The position numbers were made by a program, and so were the translations under genes. The notes under the pieces are model-generated. The model made no database searches. It worked only from the letters and a program-made list of their open reading frames with translations, and had not been told where the DNA came from. Positions 43,434 through 54,592 of a DNA stretch of 64,000 bases are shown one piece after another. The stretch lies in assembly GCA_027575805.1 (NCBI GenBank), contig JANBPU010000047.1, forward strand, positions 34,830-98,829, read 5' to 3'. Positions within the stretch are counted from its first letter, which is position 1. Each line of letters opens with the position of its first letter. Origin of the DNA: Mycoemilia scoparia (lineage: Eukaryota; Kickxellomycota; Kickxellomycetes; Kickxellales; Kickxellaceae).

Positions 43434-45033
43434 GAACTCTGTGGTATAATCTGGAAGTGGGGAATTTACATTTACATTTGGTAGTCTCACATCCTAATAC
43501 CAACTGCTGCATATTCGCATCTTTTTTTTCAACTATGGTTCTGTTTTAGTTGAACTCCATGCACCTGTATGACTACTGAATCCATAAATCGGCTTGGGTG
43601 CACACCTACGATGGATTCAATTCTGCAAATTTACATAGACGTTTTTGGCACTTGGAATTTATATGTGTATCATTATACCATTTGAAATACATTTGGCCAC
43701 ATACCCAATAATTAGATATGAATTTCCAATCCTGAAATTTTGAGACAGCATTGTAACATAAGCTTCCTTGAATGTCTCTTTTGATGACCTTTGAGCTATT
43801 AGCGATCAACATTAAATGTGCTGCTCCATTCTCAAAGTTCTTTTTACTCGACCTTTCATTGTTATAACCACTTTGCCAAAATTATCAAAGCTTTCACTGG
43901 TACATTTGACCCCTTATAGATAATAATTTTTGTGCATTTTCTTTGCGTGTGTATCTATATATGTGAAGAAAGGTTGCCAGGTTGAGGATATCTTTACACT
44001 CAATGTTTCACAACTTACAACAATTAATTCCCACTTGGAGCCACTTTTAATCTCGTAGATCTAACTAGGTACAAACTGCTTTGCTACAAGAATTACTAAC
44101 ATGGGTTTGTTGGGCCTTGGCCTCTAATATCTCTACCACCCTACTCAAAGATTTACAAAAACAGATTTGGGGACACTTTTTCTCAAAGACCTTTGCACTG
44201 CCTAACAAAGCGACGATCAAGTACTTTGTAGAAAACTTTACTTCTTTATGATGTTTTTCCATGACGATCATTAATTATTTCTACAAAAAAGTCTTCTTCC
44301 CCCATAAATGCAACTATAACTCGGCATAGTGACCAAGTGACTCTAGATTTAGCTAATGAGACATTGCATATCAGTTGGGGTCTTCTTTGTCTTTGTTGGG
44401 ATTCCTATTACAAATTAATGTGGTTGTGTAGTTATCGTTACAGCTACTTGCATTGAGGTAACTTGAAGAATGCAGATATGAAGGCCTCAACACATTCGAG
44501 TAACTTTGATTGCTGTAACTCATTTGCTTGTCAATTATAAATTGATAAATATGATATAGATTCGCACACTGTACTTATCAACGACTCTGCTTTTTGTCAT
44601 AATATATAATTGAATTTTACCAATAAAGGACCTTGTCTGAAATGGATTTCAAAACCATGTGCAAATCATTTATTCACTTGATTACACAAAGCACAATGTA
44701 TTAAAAAGTTATATTTGAGGGAGTAATAAAGAAACACAGTACCTAGAACATCATATCTAACAATACCTCCAATCTTGAAACAATGAAAAGGTCCACAACA
44801 ATATCTGCTATTATGTCAAATGCAATTTACTTGAATCAAACACTCACGCTTCCAAAATTATTGTCCAGCTATCCACATTAGGTCATTCATTACTAATTTT
44901 TCAGCATTATCCTTGCTATTATAGAAAAGGTATTTCCTTTTTCTTAATATAGAGTAGCCATTTAATTGAAACCGGTATATTGACATTTGATCAAATTATG
45001 TATAACATTGTGAGGATTTATTCAGGTAACAGC

Positions 45034-45034
45034 A

Positions 45035-45067
<33 letters not shown>
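45034..45067. repeat. GA microsatellite
   Basis: GA run of about 30 bases with one GGG interruption. Confidence 0.9.
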
Positions 45068-46523
45068 GCCCATAGGTTCATAATGATCTACTGTTTTTAT
45101 TGTTTACTGATAAGCAATCATTAAAATTGGTTCTGATTAAATCAGAGTGGGATAAATATGGTGTGGAGCACTATTGCTCTCACAAGTGTTTAGCAAAAAT
45201 GGGTGCTACAAAATACTATAAAATATCTACACGCTTGGAATTTCTAATGAGGGATTTTTGATACTTTGACTATTTGATTTAGAGCAAGAGTTTACGGTCT
45301 TGTGAAATCTAAATACATCACGAATGATACCTAAAGGTCCAATAAAAACATAATGGCTTTTATGTTTGTACTGAAATGCTTTAAACAATATCGTCCTAAA
45401 TGATTTGGAATTAGTGCTGCTAAAGCAGAGTAAGCTGGCATTCTCAATGATAGAGTCCATTGATTTCCAAGCCTCACCCAATATATAGAGTCATAGTCAC
45501 AAATTCAAGTTTTAACCAAGTTCCTAGAGCGAATTGTCCTCTTTTGTCAAGCACCGACTAAATAAGCATCACAAAGACTGTCAATATACAAAGCGGCTTA
45601 GGTGCAAAACAAGTATAAAAAATAAAAAACGACACAATGAAAATCAAGATTCAGCCATTTGCTGTATTATCAAAATAAACAGTGAATTTGGTACTTGTAT
45701 CGGGTGCGTTAATAAAAATTCCTTAACCCATTACTTGTGTTAGCCATTTTTGTTCTACCCCAAACATATCATTATAAATATCAGGGCATGTATAGTGCAA
45801 TGGGCCTTTATTATTCTTACTGCACTGATCCATATGCCTCACTATGAACACAACAATAACAATGGCGCCCATTGTTGACTATCAACAAGTTTCCATATTA
45901 TGTTATAGGCTAAGAAGGCATTTACATAGAAACTATTTCAAGCGTTTTCTGTATTCTCTTTTGGTAAATGTCATCTCATGTCAAAGAGTCTTTGTAAACA
46001 AACAGAGAATTTAAACAAAGCCATCAATGGGCAGATCTACTGATATTTTTCTTTACATACTCACATGAGCATTGATACAAAGCAATTCCATTTTTCTTGT
46101 GCTGGACAATATATTGTCCGCATTGTAAACAGTATCGGATATAAGACAAAAATATGATAGTGTCTTTTTAAAATGAATAGCTGTAAATTGATAGTAAAAT
46201 CAGGCTTGGTTTTTTGCCAAGAGAATTGGGTCGTTATTCTTAATTAATAGCGGCTGTTATTGTAAAATAGACATCATACACATGGTGTTCTGCATAAAAC
46301 AAAGAAATATAAAGATGAGGTGAATATGAGTATGATTTTTAGAATTATTTCTAGGCATTTTTTATTTTTTGCCTTACATTTTTATAGTGTATTGGTTCAA
46401 GACACAGGTATCATTGTTGGATAAATTGTTTACATCCGAGTGACTCTTCTCAAGAGAGCCAAGTGATACTCCCAATCCACCATGCAAAGGGAACTCATAA
46501 GTCATATATGTTTAGACTAGTAT

Positions 46524-46573
46524 TGTAGGTACTGTTCTGGTACACTTTTAGAAGAATATCATCTGTCATATAG
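46524..46573 (-). mobile_element. MITE family C fragment
   Basis: About 50 bp, CTGGTACACTTTTAGAAGAA then ATCTGTCATATAG, like the fragment at 29536. Confidence 0.4.
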
Positions 46574-47287
46574 ACGCATATGTATGCAGGAAAGCGTCAC
46601 CCTGAAAATAAACCAATGGAAATTATGACAGGTAAAATGTGTTTAAAGTAAAAAAATAATAACCCTTTTTGAAATGTATCAAACCTTTAATTTACCAAAA
46701 ATAAATGCTAGCATAAAAATATGTTCATAAATAATTAAATATAAATAAACCGCCAACATTGTTTGCTTGGAAAGTATGGAGATAATATGAAATAATGTGG
46801 TGTTAAATAATTGATTCAGGAAATAGCGGTTTTTCTATATAAGGCTGTTAGTGCAAGATATTGCTCATAACCAAACAAAAAACCAGTAGCACAGGAGCTA
46901 ATAATAGATATTTACTTGGCTATTACTTTAAGGAATCCAATTTTAGCTCAAATTTGGACAAGGCTTGGCAAACTTTGCTATAATCATAAATGCAGTAATA
47001 AAAAGGCCATATTCGTACCAATAAGCTGAATTAAATTCAATATAGCGTTGATAGGATTGCTTGATGTAAACACATCCAGAGTTTAAAAATTCAACAATAC
47101 TCCCCCAAACAATTTGGTAAACATAAATGTTGCTTTGAGTTGGTATTACTCCTTTTTGAATGGAAGGAGACAAAGGTGAAGTAGAGATTGTTATCAGATG
47201 TTCGTATTACTGCTATTTGGTGCTCCTATTAATAGCTGACATTGTCTTGATATAAACTATACACTATAGTGTAGACACAGATAAGCA

Positions 47288-47425
47288 TATGGACAATTAT
47301 TTTTGAGGGGCTAAATGCATACTGTATATGACAATGCATTTATCAATGGTAACATAGGTTGGCCGATATGCATGATGGAACTGTCCTACTAGTAAAAGTT
47401 AGCCCCTCAAAAATAACTACTCATA
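47288..47425 (-). mobile_element. MITE family A-III, copy 3
   Basis: About 138 bp, TA to TA, ends TATGGACAATTATTTTTGAG and CTCAAAAATAACTACTCATA. Contains an extra 'gcatactgtatatgacaatgc' hairpin-like segment compared with the other A-III copies. Confidence 0.75.
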
Positions 47426-47785
47426 TGTATACACTTTACTGTGCTTTACTAGCAGTTAGGAAAATACATCGAACAAAGATGTGGCGTATTGTGTGGTCTT
47501 GAGTTAAGGTTCTCGATTTATGTATATGTTTTATATGCCTCTAGAAATCAAACTGGAATCACACAAAGCTAAATTAACAATGTGCAGATTGTTTAAAGCC
47601 ATATTATTTTCTCATGTCCAATGATAAACTCGTGCTGAAGGACATTGCTGCTCTACTATTTTTTTAATAAAAATTTTTTTATTTCCACATTTAAAAAAGT
47701 AATATTAATGTTGGAAAATGAACATTATGATTCCTAATGATCATAGTATTAACCAATTAGCTTTAAAATCTTTATCTCAACCATC

Positions 47786-47995
47786 ATGATTGCTTCAAGT
47801 ATTATTGTTATTCTTGCCCAATCAAGCCTATATTCACGTATGCTCTTAATGAACAGTTATGTCATTGGCTTTCTTGCAGATAATGCAACAACAGCTTTTG
47901 TACCTTCACCGCCCCAGCAGATCGTAGATAGTTTGAATTCAATTAGCAGAGTCAAAGATGGTGAGTTAAAGGACAATCTAACGATGTGTAGATGA
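47786..47995 (+). CDS. possible exon of a small unknown protein
   Basis: A 69-codon frame from ATG 47786 begins MIASSIIVILAQSSLYSRML, a hydrophobic amino end, and continues with FVPSPPQQIVDSLNSISRVK. A GTGAGT donor sits inside the frame at about 47958, and a CCAG acceptor about 120 bases on would give a short C-terminal exon. No family recognised. The opposite strand is open over 47857-48210 for 117 codons, which weakens the case. Confidence 0.2.
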   Translation: MIASSIIVILAQSSLYSRMLLMNSYVIGFLADNATTAFVPSPPQQIVDSLNSISRVKDGELKDNLTMCR

Positions 47996-48237
47996 AGCAC
48001 AGCCCCGTAGGGTAAAGTTTGCGTGTATTGTTTTTTTGTGCCCCATGTACCTGAAATATGCAACACTTGTACCATCAACCAGGGGAAATGAGACATGTCT
48101 TTTACAAGAGTCTTTGAAACAATACTGGTAATTAGGTATTCAATTGCACAACGGCTTATTGTTGAACTGTTTAGAAGCTGAGGCCAATGTTGTCTACTGC
48201 AGTCTATCATATAGATGAGCTTTAGAGTATCTTGTGA

Positions 48238-48584
48238 ATAGTGGCAAGTTTCACAACTGGTCGATTATACAATGGTTAGGTGGATCCCAGCAAAATAATT
48301 TACAAATAATGTATTATCTCAACTAAACTACTTGTTTTCCTTTAATTGCAGTGCCTTTGCTTCAAATTATTATTATATAAATATTCAAAAATTATGATAG
48401 TTATTGCGGTGCCTTGCACTTCAAGAATGAAGCCAATGGGTGTTTCTAATACATGTCCCTCTATGAAAAATAATACATATAGATCTATTTCAAAAACTAT
48501 ATATATTCTTATATTTTTTGTAGCTTATAGTAAGTTGTCGCACTTTCTCTATTCTTTGGCTCTTGTTGTTTTATGTCTAATACA

Positions 48585-48615
<31 letters not shown>

Positions 48616-48866
48616 ATCATCATACTGGACTATCCAATGTGTACGGTGGCAGCGCGTCACTGCACAATATTCTTGGGTAACGACTGACTCAAGGCTTTTG
48701 GGTGAGTACTGATACCAATGCTAGTACTATTATTATAATCATATTGATATTTGTTATACCAAGATTGATAATTGCATTATATGTGTACTTTGATTTTTTG
48801 GTAACATTTTTGGGGACCCATTTTTCGTCTGTTGTGTTGTGAGATAAAGCCATAATGGCAAGATTG
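48238..48866 (+). repeat. long diverged repeat D, copy 2
   Basis: Same order of blocks as 25398-25860, enlarged by an AT microsatellite and about 100 bp of extra sequence in the middle. The two copies appear to share roughly two thirds of positions within aligned blocks by eye. Confidence 0.6.
48591..48615. repeat. AT microsatellite inside repeat D
   Basis: Alternating AT run of about 25 bases. The other D copy has only 'tatata' at the matching place. Confidence 0.9.
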
Positions 48867-49210
48867 ATTTAAACATTTTCCAAATCATATATCTATAGTA
48901 GCTTTCTAGCTGTGTCTGAGGATATTTTCATCAAAATGGCATGATATTACGAATTACCCATAGGATTGCATTGTAAGTTGGGTCTCGGTACAAAAATATT
49001 AACCAAATGATTTATCAGAGTAGTCTATGCACCAATTCCTCCACTAGAAAATAGTGACCGCTGCTACTCACGTGGCCTAGTTTAGTCTTGTGAAACGTGG
49101 AGTGTATTTGCTTTATCAAAAGCCCACTACATCATTTCCTGTGAGAATATTCGTCATCGAGCTTTGCTGTAATCAATTTGAATGACAAGAAGAGAATATT
49201 GCTAATGTCA

Positions 49211-49330
49211 TATGGGTAGTTATTTTTGAAGGGTAGCCATTTGCTAACAGGCCGTGATCACTCATTTGGCTGTGTTTTCCCCTATAATCGTTGGCCACCA
49301 AAAGTCACCCTTCGAAAATTATGATCCATA
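49211..49330 (-). mobile_element. MITE family A-I, copy 6
   Basis: About 120 bp, TA to TA, ends TATGGGTAGTTATTTTTGAA and TTCGAAAATTATGATCCATA; close match to the copy at 24936. Confidence 0.85.
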
Positions 49331-49578
49331 TATTAAAATGTTTTAGTTACATGCTTTTGAATGTCTAATGTCACCCGCCAAATGATATTATTGTAAATGC
49401 ATTATTGAAATCTTCAAGAAAGGGCGTTCACAAGCAAGTCATATTGTACCTGTTAAAGAAAGCCCTGCAAGATCAGTATGTTCAATTAAAAGGTCTTGTC
49501 TAACTATGGCTACAAGGCAGTGCTCACAATCGCGTAAACTCCATATTTATCTTGGAGAGTAGTTGTTTTTTGAAGATG

Positions 49579-49714
49579 TATATAGGCAGGCTCAGTTGGA
49601 ATCAAATGTATGATAAATAGAAATGGATCCACAGATTTTAGCCCAATCACAGGCCAACTAGTATGAAATTCTTAGGCATCCATTTTGTCTAAGGCCTTGT
49701 GAGATCTGACCATA
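49579..49714 (+). mobile_element. MITE family B, copy 5
   Basis: About 136 bp, diverged left end TAGGCAGGCTCAGTTGGAAT, right end CTTGTGAGATCTGACCATA, with interior 'agaaatggatccacagattttagcccaatcacaggc'. Confidence 0.7.
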
Positions 49715-49878
49715 CTTATAATAGCCTCTTGTTGGCCACAACTTACAACATGCAGCCAAGGCTTTTCTGATCATAGGTGATGTATGATCACCTGAACACG
49801 CTCCAAGTTCAAACAATGCAGCTCTAAAGTAAGGTAAATCGTTCTGAGCTCCGTTTCCATAAATAGCCAATATTTGGA

Positions 49879-49999
49879 TTATGGGTGGTTGTTTTTGAAG
49901 TGTGACCATTTGCTAATAGACTGTTAACACTCACTTGGCTGCAATTGTACCTATAATCGATGGCCACCAAAAGAAACCCTTCAAAGATCATGATCCATA
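49879..49999 (-). mobile_element. MITE family A-I, copy 7
   Basis: About 121 bp, TA to TA, ends TATGGGTGGTTGTTTTTGAA and TTCAAAGATCATGATCCATA. Confidence 0.8.
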
Positions 50000-51455
50000 T
50001 GTTTAAACAATCGAGATAAAGTGGGGAGGGTATTACAGTGACTTAGACGTGTACTCATAGCAACACAACGAATACTCCCGATGTGTTGTTTCAAAGTGTT
50101 AGAACACCGCTATAACCACTATTCCAAATGAGTGACCACCCCTGATGGGGGTTATCAGGGCTGTATTTAAGGATTCATTGGGCGTATATTGTTGGGTGAG
50201 GCCTATATTCCAACACAAAGTTATTTCTTTTTGCTCTGTGTATTAGTGTACACAAAGCGAGTAAATTAGATATGCTAGCGCTATGCATAAAAAGTTTTGG
50301 TGCTAGCCAATGACCGAAAAATAGAAGAACACATTGCAGTCTCTACTATCGTCAACATTTTGAAGATGCGAGATCCTTGAAATTGAACTGTGTATGTATG
50401 GCAATACTGCAAATTGGTCATATGATTTTAAATCATAAATTTATGATTGGCTGGATGATTTTTTAATTTTAGGCTCTTTCTTTGCATCAAACGTGACTAC
50501 TAGTGCTTTATACTGATAGGGATAGCATTTTACTGCTGGATTTATGATATCAGATATTTATCATCAGAGCTTTGGTCATGATCAAAATACAGCCATTTAG
50601 TATCATACAAAAAGAAGCGAAATTCACCCAAATAATGGAGTTATGAGCTGCCAAGAAAGTGCCAAAGCCTTTAAAAATAACGATCATTCCGTATTGACTT
50701 TGGTTAACGCTCTGGGTAGAGCGATGCTATGACTAGCTCAAATGCACAAATGCCATTGGAAATATCAGTATGAATAGATCCACATTTGACACTAGAAATT
50801 ATATCAAACAGTACATTATTTTACTGCTCCTGGAAAGCTAAAGAGTTTACCAAATGACGTTAGAACTAAGCACGTGCTAGAGCGAGTGATAATAAGCAGC
50901 CATAAATCCTTAATCGTATAGTTATAGTTGCACAGATTTTTGGGTTGTAGCACCTCGATTTCTATTTTACAAAAAGATGTGCGAAATGGCTGATAAGCTA
51001 CTATAGCCACTCTTTCTCAACTGTAAAGCCTGACGGAGAGTTGGAATGTGTTACAAGAATTCCGATTTAGTATCCGTGATATAAATGCCAGCACTTTTTA
51101 GCTACTGGTTGGGCCAAAATATATGAAGCCACAGTTTATGTGCCATGCCACACATCCCTACAGTGTCATTCAAACTTCTGTTATCCTTCTTTTAGATCTG
51201 ACTTTTGATGTGTAAAGACTTACATCACACAGTAAAAATTAAACGGATTCCCTCATCTTTCCAAATATGGTTATTTCAGATAGGCAAGTCACAATATGGT
51301 AAGCATGACTAGTCTTGTGCTGACATTTGGGAATTCGATGGTAAATGGTCATTTCATGTATTTCATTGACACGGCTTGATTCTTCATAGTTAAAGAGCAT
51401 CCTCGCTTCTTCTAGATATTGTTTTCTTAGTTAACATATTTATACCGAGCATACT

Positions 51456-51975
51456 ATGTCAGAATCCAAGCAAATTGGAGGTGTGGCCCGATATTTACAT
51501 GACAATCAGTTTATGACAAAATTCCTCAAATATGCCAAGTCAAACACTTTTTGAAGTGGAGCAACTTTACCAAAGCGATACGTCATGAGATGTTGTTAAT
51601 AATACACTTGTCAATCTTTTGGTCATGCTTGCTTTTAAGTTTTGTCACGTCTTGCTCTTTTCTCGATCTCTTTGATATTTCCTATTGGGCACTCAAACTC
51701 GGATGGGTATATCAGTATTTTCGTTATGAGCGTTCATACGTGGATTTCCTCAACACATTCTGTCTTCTGATGCGTCAGTTTTGACCACGTATGTATTTTC
51801 TGGATGTGGCGTACTTTGTTTTGTTTTCTACGCTTTTGGACACATACCGTGGCTAACAGAGATGTGTGGCGAAACAAATATTGACAACAATCCACACTTG
51901 AGACACGATTTCTTTTTATATATGTACTTGGTAGGAGTCAATATTTATTGGCTTAAACAATCTAACTGGGTGTGA
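51456..51975 (+). pseudogene. unknown membrane protein gene with two frame breaks in T runs
   Basis: Three open segments follow each other without gaps. The first starts at ATG 51456 (MSESKQIGGVARYLHDNQFM) and stops at TGA 51552-51554 next to a run of five T. The second (51551-51784) has LLIIHLSIFWSCLLLSF as a likely membrane segment and stops at a TGA next to a run of four T (51779-51782). The third (51781-51975) has GCGVLCFVFYAFGHIPWLTE and ends LKQSNWV. Both breaks have the same sign, as if one T were missing from each T run; the product would be about 172 residues with two or three membrane segments. This points to either sequencing errors in homopolymers or a young pseudogene. No family recognised. 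Confidence 0.45.
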
Positions 51976-52252
51976 TTTCCTTAAACCATGCTCAATTCAT
52001 TGTAATTTTCCCTTCCACCTTCCAAAATCGTGTTTCTACCTGATGTATCAACACAATACTTTGGTTATACATAAATATTATAATCCAACTATAGGAAAGT
52101 AGTGCCACACACTTCCTCTATTCATGTTTGAGCTGGTTTGCTACATAGAAACAAGTTGGTGTGTGTTTTTATGCCATATGTCTAGATATCACACGAGTTT
52201 TTTTGGACAAATTGCTCTTCAAGCAGTAAATTGGGGCTGTTTTATGTCTGCA

Positions 52253-52387
52253 TATTGACAAATTCCACAAGCCCTTAGGCAAAAGTGGGTCCCCAGGAGT
52301 TGCATATCAAATTGCTAATGATTGAGACAAAACATGAGGGCCCATTTCTATTATTTCGCACCTGATCACAACTGAACTTTGACCATA
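52253..52387 (-). mobile_element. MITE family B, copy 6, in array
   Basis: About 135 bp. Reads TTCCACAAGCCCTTAGGCAA..'gtgggtccccaggagttgcat'.. to CAACTGAACTTTGACCATA. Its right TA is the left TA of the next family A element. Confidence 0.75.
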
Positions 52388-52503
52388 TGGATCATAATTT
52401 TTGAAGGGTGAATTTTGGGGACCAGTGATTATAGGGGAATCACAGCCAAATGGGTGTCCAGTTTTACTAGTGAACTTTCACCCTTCAAAAATTATTACCC
52501 ATA
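52386..52503 (+). mobile_element. MITE family A-II, copy 8, in array
   Basis: About 118 bp, ends TATGGATCATAATTTTTGAA and TTCAAAAATTATTACCCATA. Shares its left TA with a B element and its right TA with another A element. Confidence 0.85.
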
Positions 52504-52621
52504 TGGATCATAATTTTTGAAGGGTGACTTTTGGTGGCCAACGATTAAAGGGGGAACTACAGCCAAATGAGCGATCACCATCTGTTAGTAAATGGTCACC
52601 CTTCAAAAATAGTCACCCATA
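52502..52621 (+). mobile_element. MITE family A-I, copy 8, in array
   Basis: About 120 bp, ends TATGGATCATAATTTTTGAA and TTCAAAAATAGTCACCCATA, directly joined to the previous element through one TA. Belongs to a different subfamily from its neighbour, so it is not a simple tandem copy. Confidence 0.85.
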
Positions 52622-52987
52622 TGCCAAGCTTGCCACTATTTAAAAAACATCACCGTATAATGCTTTTTTCTTATTCAGACATTTCATCGCACGGTCTATT
52701 AATAAATACCCATGCTTTACAGCGATATCACCAGGGCGAGCACACGGTTTTGTAGCAACATTTATTTGTTGAGCACAATTTACGTCATTAAATGTTAAGA
52801 TAAATTGTGTTATAAAAATAAAATAATCCAACAAATCAAAAAATACAATTTTTATAGCATAGTATGATTTGATGCTCAAGCGCATAAATTGCTTTACTTA
52901 TTCATCCTTTTCACAGGTCCCATATCTATTATCCTAAATTAGTATGCATTTTCCATTTATAAATTTGAATGTATTGTAAGGAAATGT

Positions 52988-53122
52988 TTGTCAAAAGGTT
53001 ACAAGCCCTTGGGCAAAAGTGGGTCTCCAGGAGTTGCATATGGAATGGCTAGCGATTGGGCCAAAATCTGAGGACCCATTTCTGCCCATTTCACATCTGA
53101 TCACTAGTGAAATTTGGCCATA
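52988..53122 (-). mobile_element. MITE family B, copy 7, in array
   Basis: About 130 bp, from GTCAAAAGGTTACAAGCCCT through 'tgggtctccaggagttgcatatggaatggc' to CTAGTGAAATTTGGCCATA. Left boundary uncertain. Confidence 0.7.
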
Positions 53123-53239
53123 TGGATCATAATTTTTGAAGGGTGAATTTTGGAGACTAGTGATTATAGTGGGAATCACAGCTAAATGGATGTCCAGTTT
53201 TACTAGTAAACTTTCACCCTTCAAAAATTATTGCCCATA
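53121..53239 (+). mobile_element. MITE family A-II, copy 9, in array
   Basis: About 119 bp, ends TATGGATCATAATTTTTGAA and TTCAAAAATTATTGCCCATA, joined on the left to B and on the right to A-III through shared TA dinucleotides. Confidence 0.85.
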
Positions 53240-53357
53240 TGGGCAGTTATTTTTGAAGGGCTAAAGGGGGAGTATAAACAATAATATAGGCTGGTCGGTA
53301 TGCAAGTTAAAACTAGCCTACTAGTAAAAATTAACCCTTTGAAAATAATAATCCATA
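53238..53357 (-). mobile_element. MITE family A-III, copy 4, in array
   Basis: About 120 bp, ends TATGGGCAGTTATTTTTGAA and TTGAAAATAATAATCCATA; interior 'aggctggtcggtatgcaagtt' matches other A-III copies. Confidence 0.8.
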
Positions 53358-54592
53358 TATAGTGTTGTGTATTTATACTATTTTTTGTTTATAACAAATT
53401 CATCAACAGAGTTTATAGATGCTGCTTTTTTATGTTGCATATGCACATGTGAATGTGTATTTCCTTGTAATATATACCAACATCTATCTAGAGTACACTT
53501 CAATCTCAATGAGTTTAATTGGGATAAGAAAATTTGATATTATATGATGTCAGCAATGTAAGGACGTGGATGTACCGAAACACAGGTGAAGTATATTATA
53601 AGTAGTTCCTAACCACCCATTGTTGTATCATAGCACAAAGGACTTGTTCATTAATATGTAAACCTCTTATAGAGAAATAGCTTAAACTCAAATTTGGAGA
53701 TAAGGCTGGGCACTTATTTTATGAAGCATGTATTTCAAAGAACATCACATCAGGGTGTAACCAGATTATACTTTTTAAATTAGAAGGTGGTTAATAAAAT
53801 ACTCAAAATGAAATGAAATTTTGTGAAAAGAAAATCCAGTTTTCTGCCCCCTCCCATAGTATCCTACCAAAGAGTAAGCAATATGAGTTTATGCCTAGGG
53901 ATTTTTTCAAATAAAGCAATGCCTGTCCACTACTTGTATTGTTCAAATATATAAAGCATTCATTAATATTTCTGCACATCATTTTGTAACAATGGCAATT
54001 AACAATCCTACCGAACATCAACGAACTATTTATGCAAATGGATGGGTTGAGGGATCAAAGCGCAGAACTGTCATAAAAGTATATCATAAAGTCATGTCTA
54101 ATCTCATTATATATATTTATGGCACATCGAATTATTAACCTATAAGCTTCCATCAAATAATTTGTTTAGAAAAGCGATCCTACATGGAATATACTTCGTG
54201 ACAATACATCCCAGCCATTCTCAACACTAGTTCTTTGTCTATTACTCTTTATACTTGTAAACACATTTATCCAAATCACAAACTAACCCTACAACGACAT
54301 CCTTATATCAAGTACTAGCAGAAACGAAGATAATTATGATGAGGATGCTGGTGCTGACAGTGAGATGGTGGATAAGGGTTATATTTACATAAATGTGTCA
54401 TACATTGCCACTAAAGTCAATTAAAATGTCTTTTGACTAATAAAATCATTCCAAACACTAGTATTGCATAAATTGAACTAGATGTATTGGTGTATTTTGA
54501 CATTCATACAATTAAAAAACTCTAAAAAGATAATATTAAATATAGGCATCTGTATAAAAATACTTAGATATATGCACAAAATAAGTTATTAC

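Larger units (their letters stand above)
42295..51455. other. long gene-poor region
   Basis: About 9 kb of AT-rich DNA. It holds a family C element (43298), a family C fragment (46524), GA and AT microsatellites, repeat D copy 2 (48238), family A elements (47288, 49211, 49879) and a family B element (49579). One weak exon-like ORF (47786) is listed separately. Confidence 0.5.
51976..54592. other. repeat arrays and 3' flank of the FUSC-like gene
   Basis: Contains two B-A-A element arrays (52253-52621 and 52988-53357). The remainder, to the stop of the gene at 54593, is AT-rich without supported genes. Confidence 0.6.
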
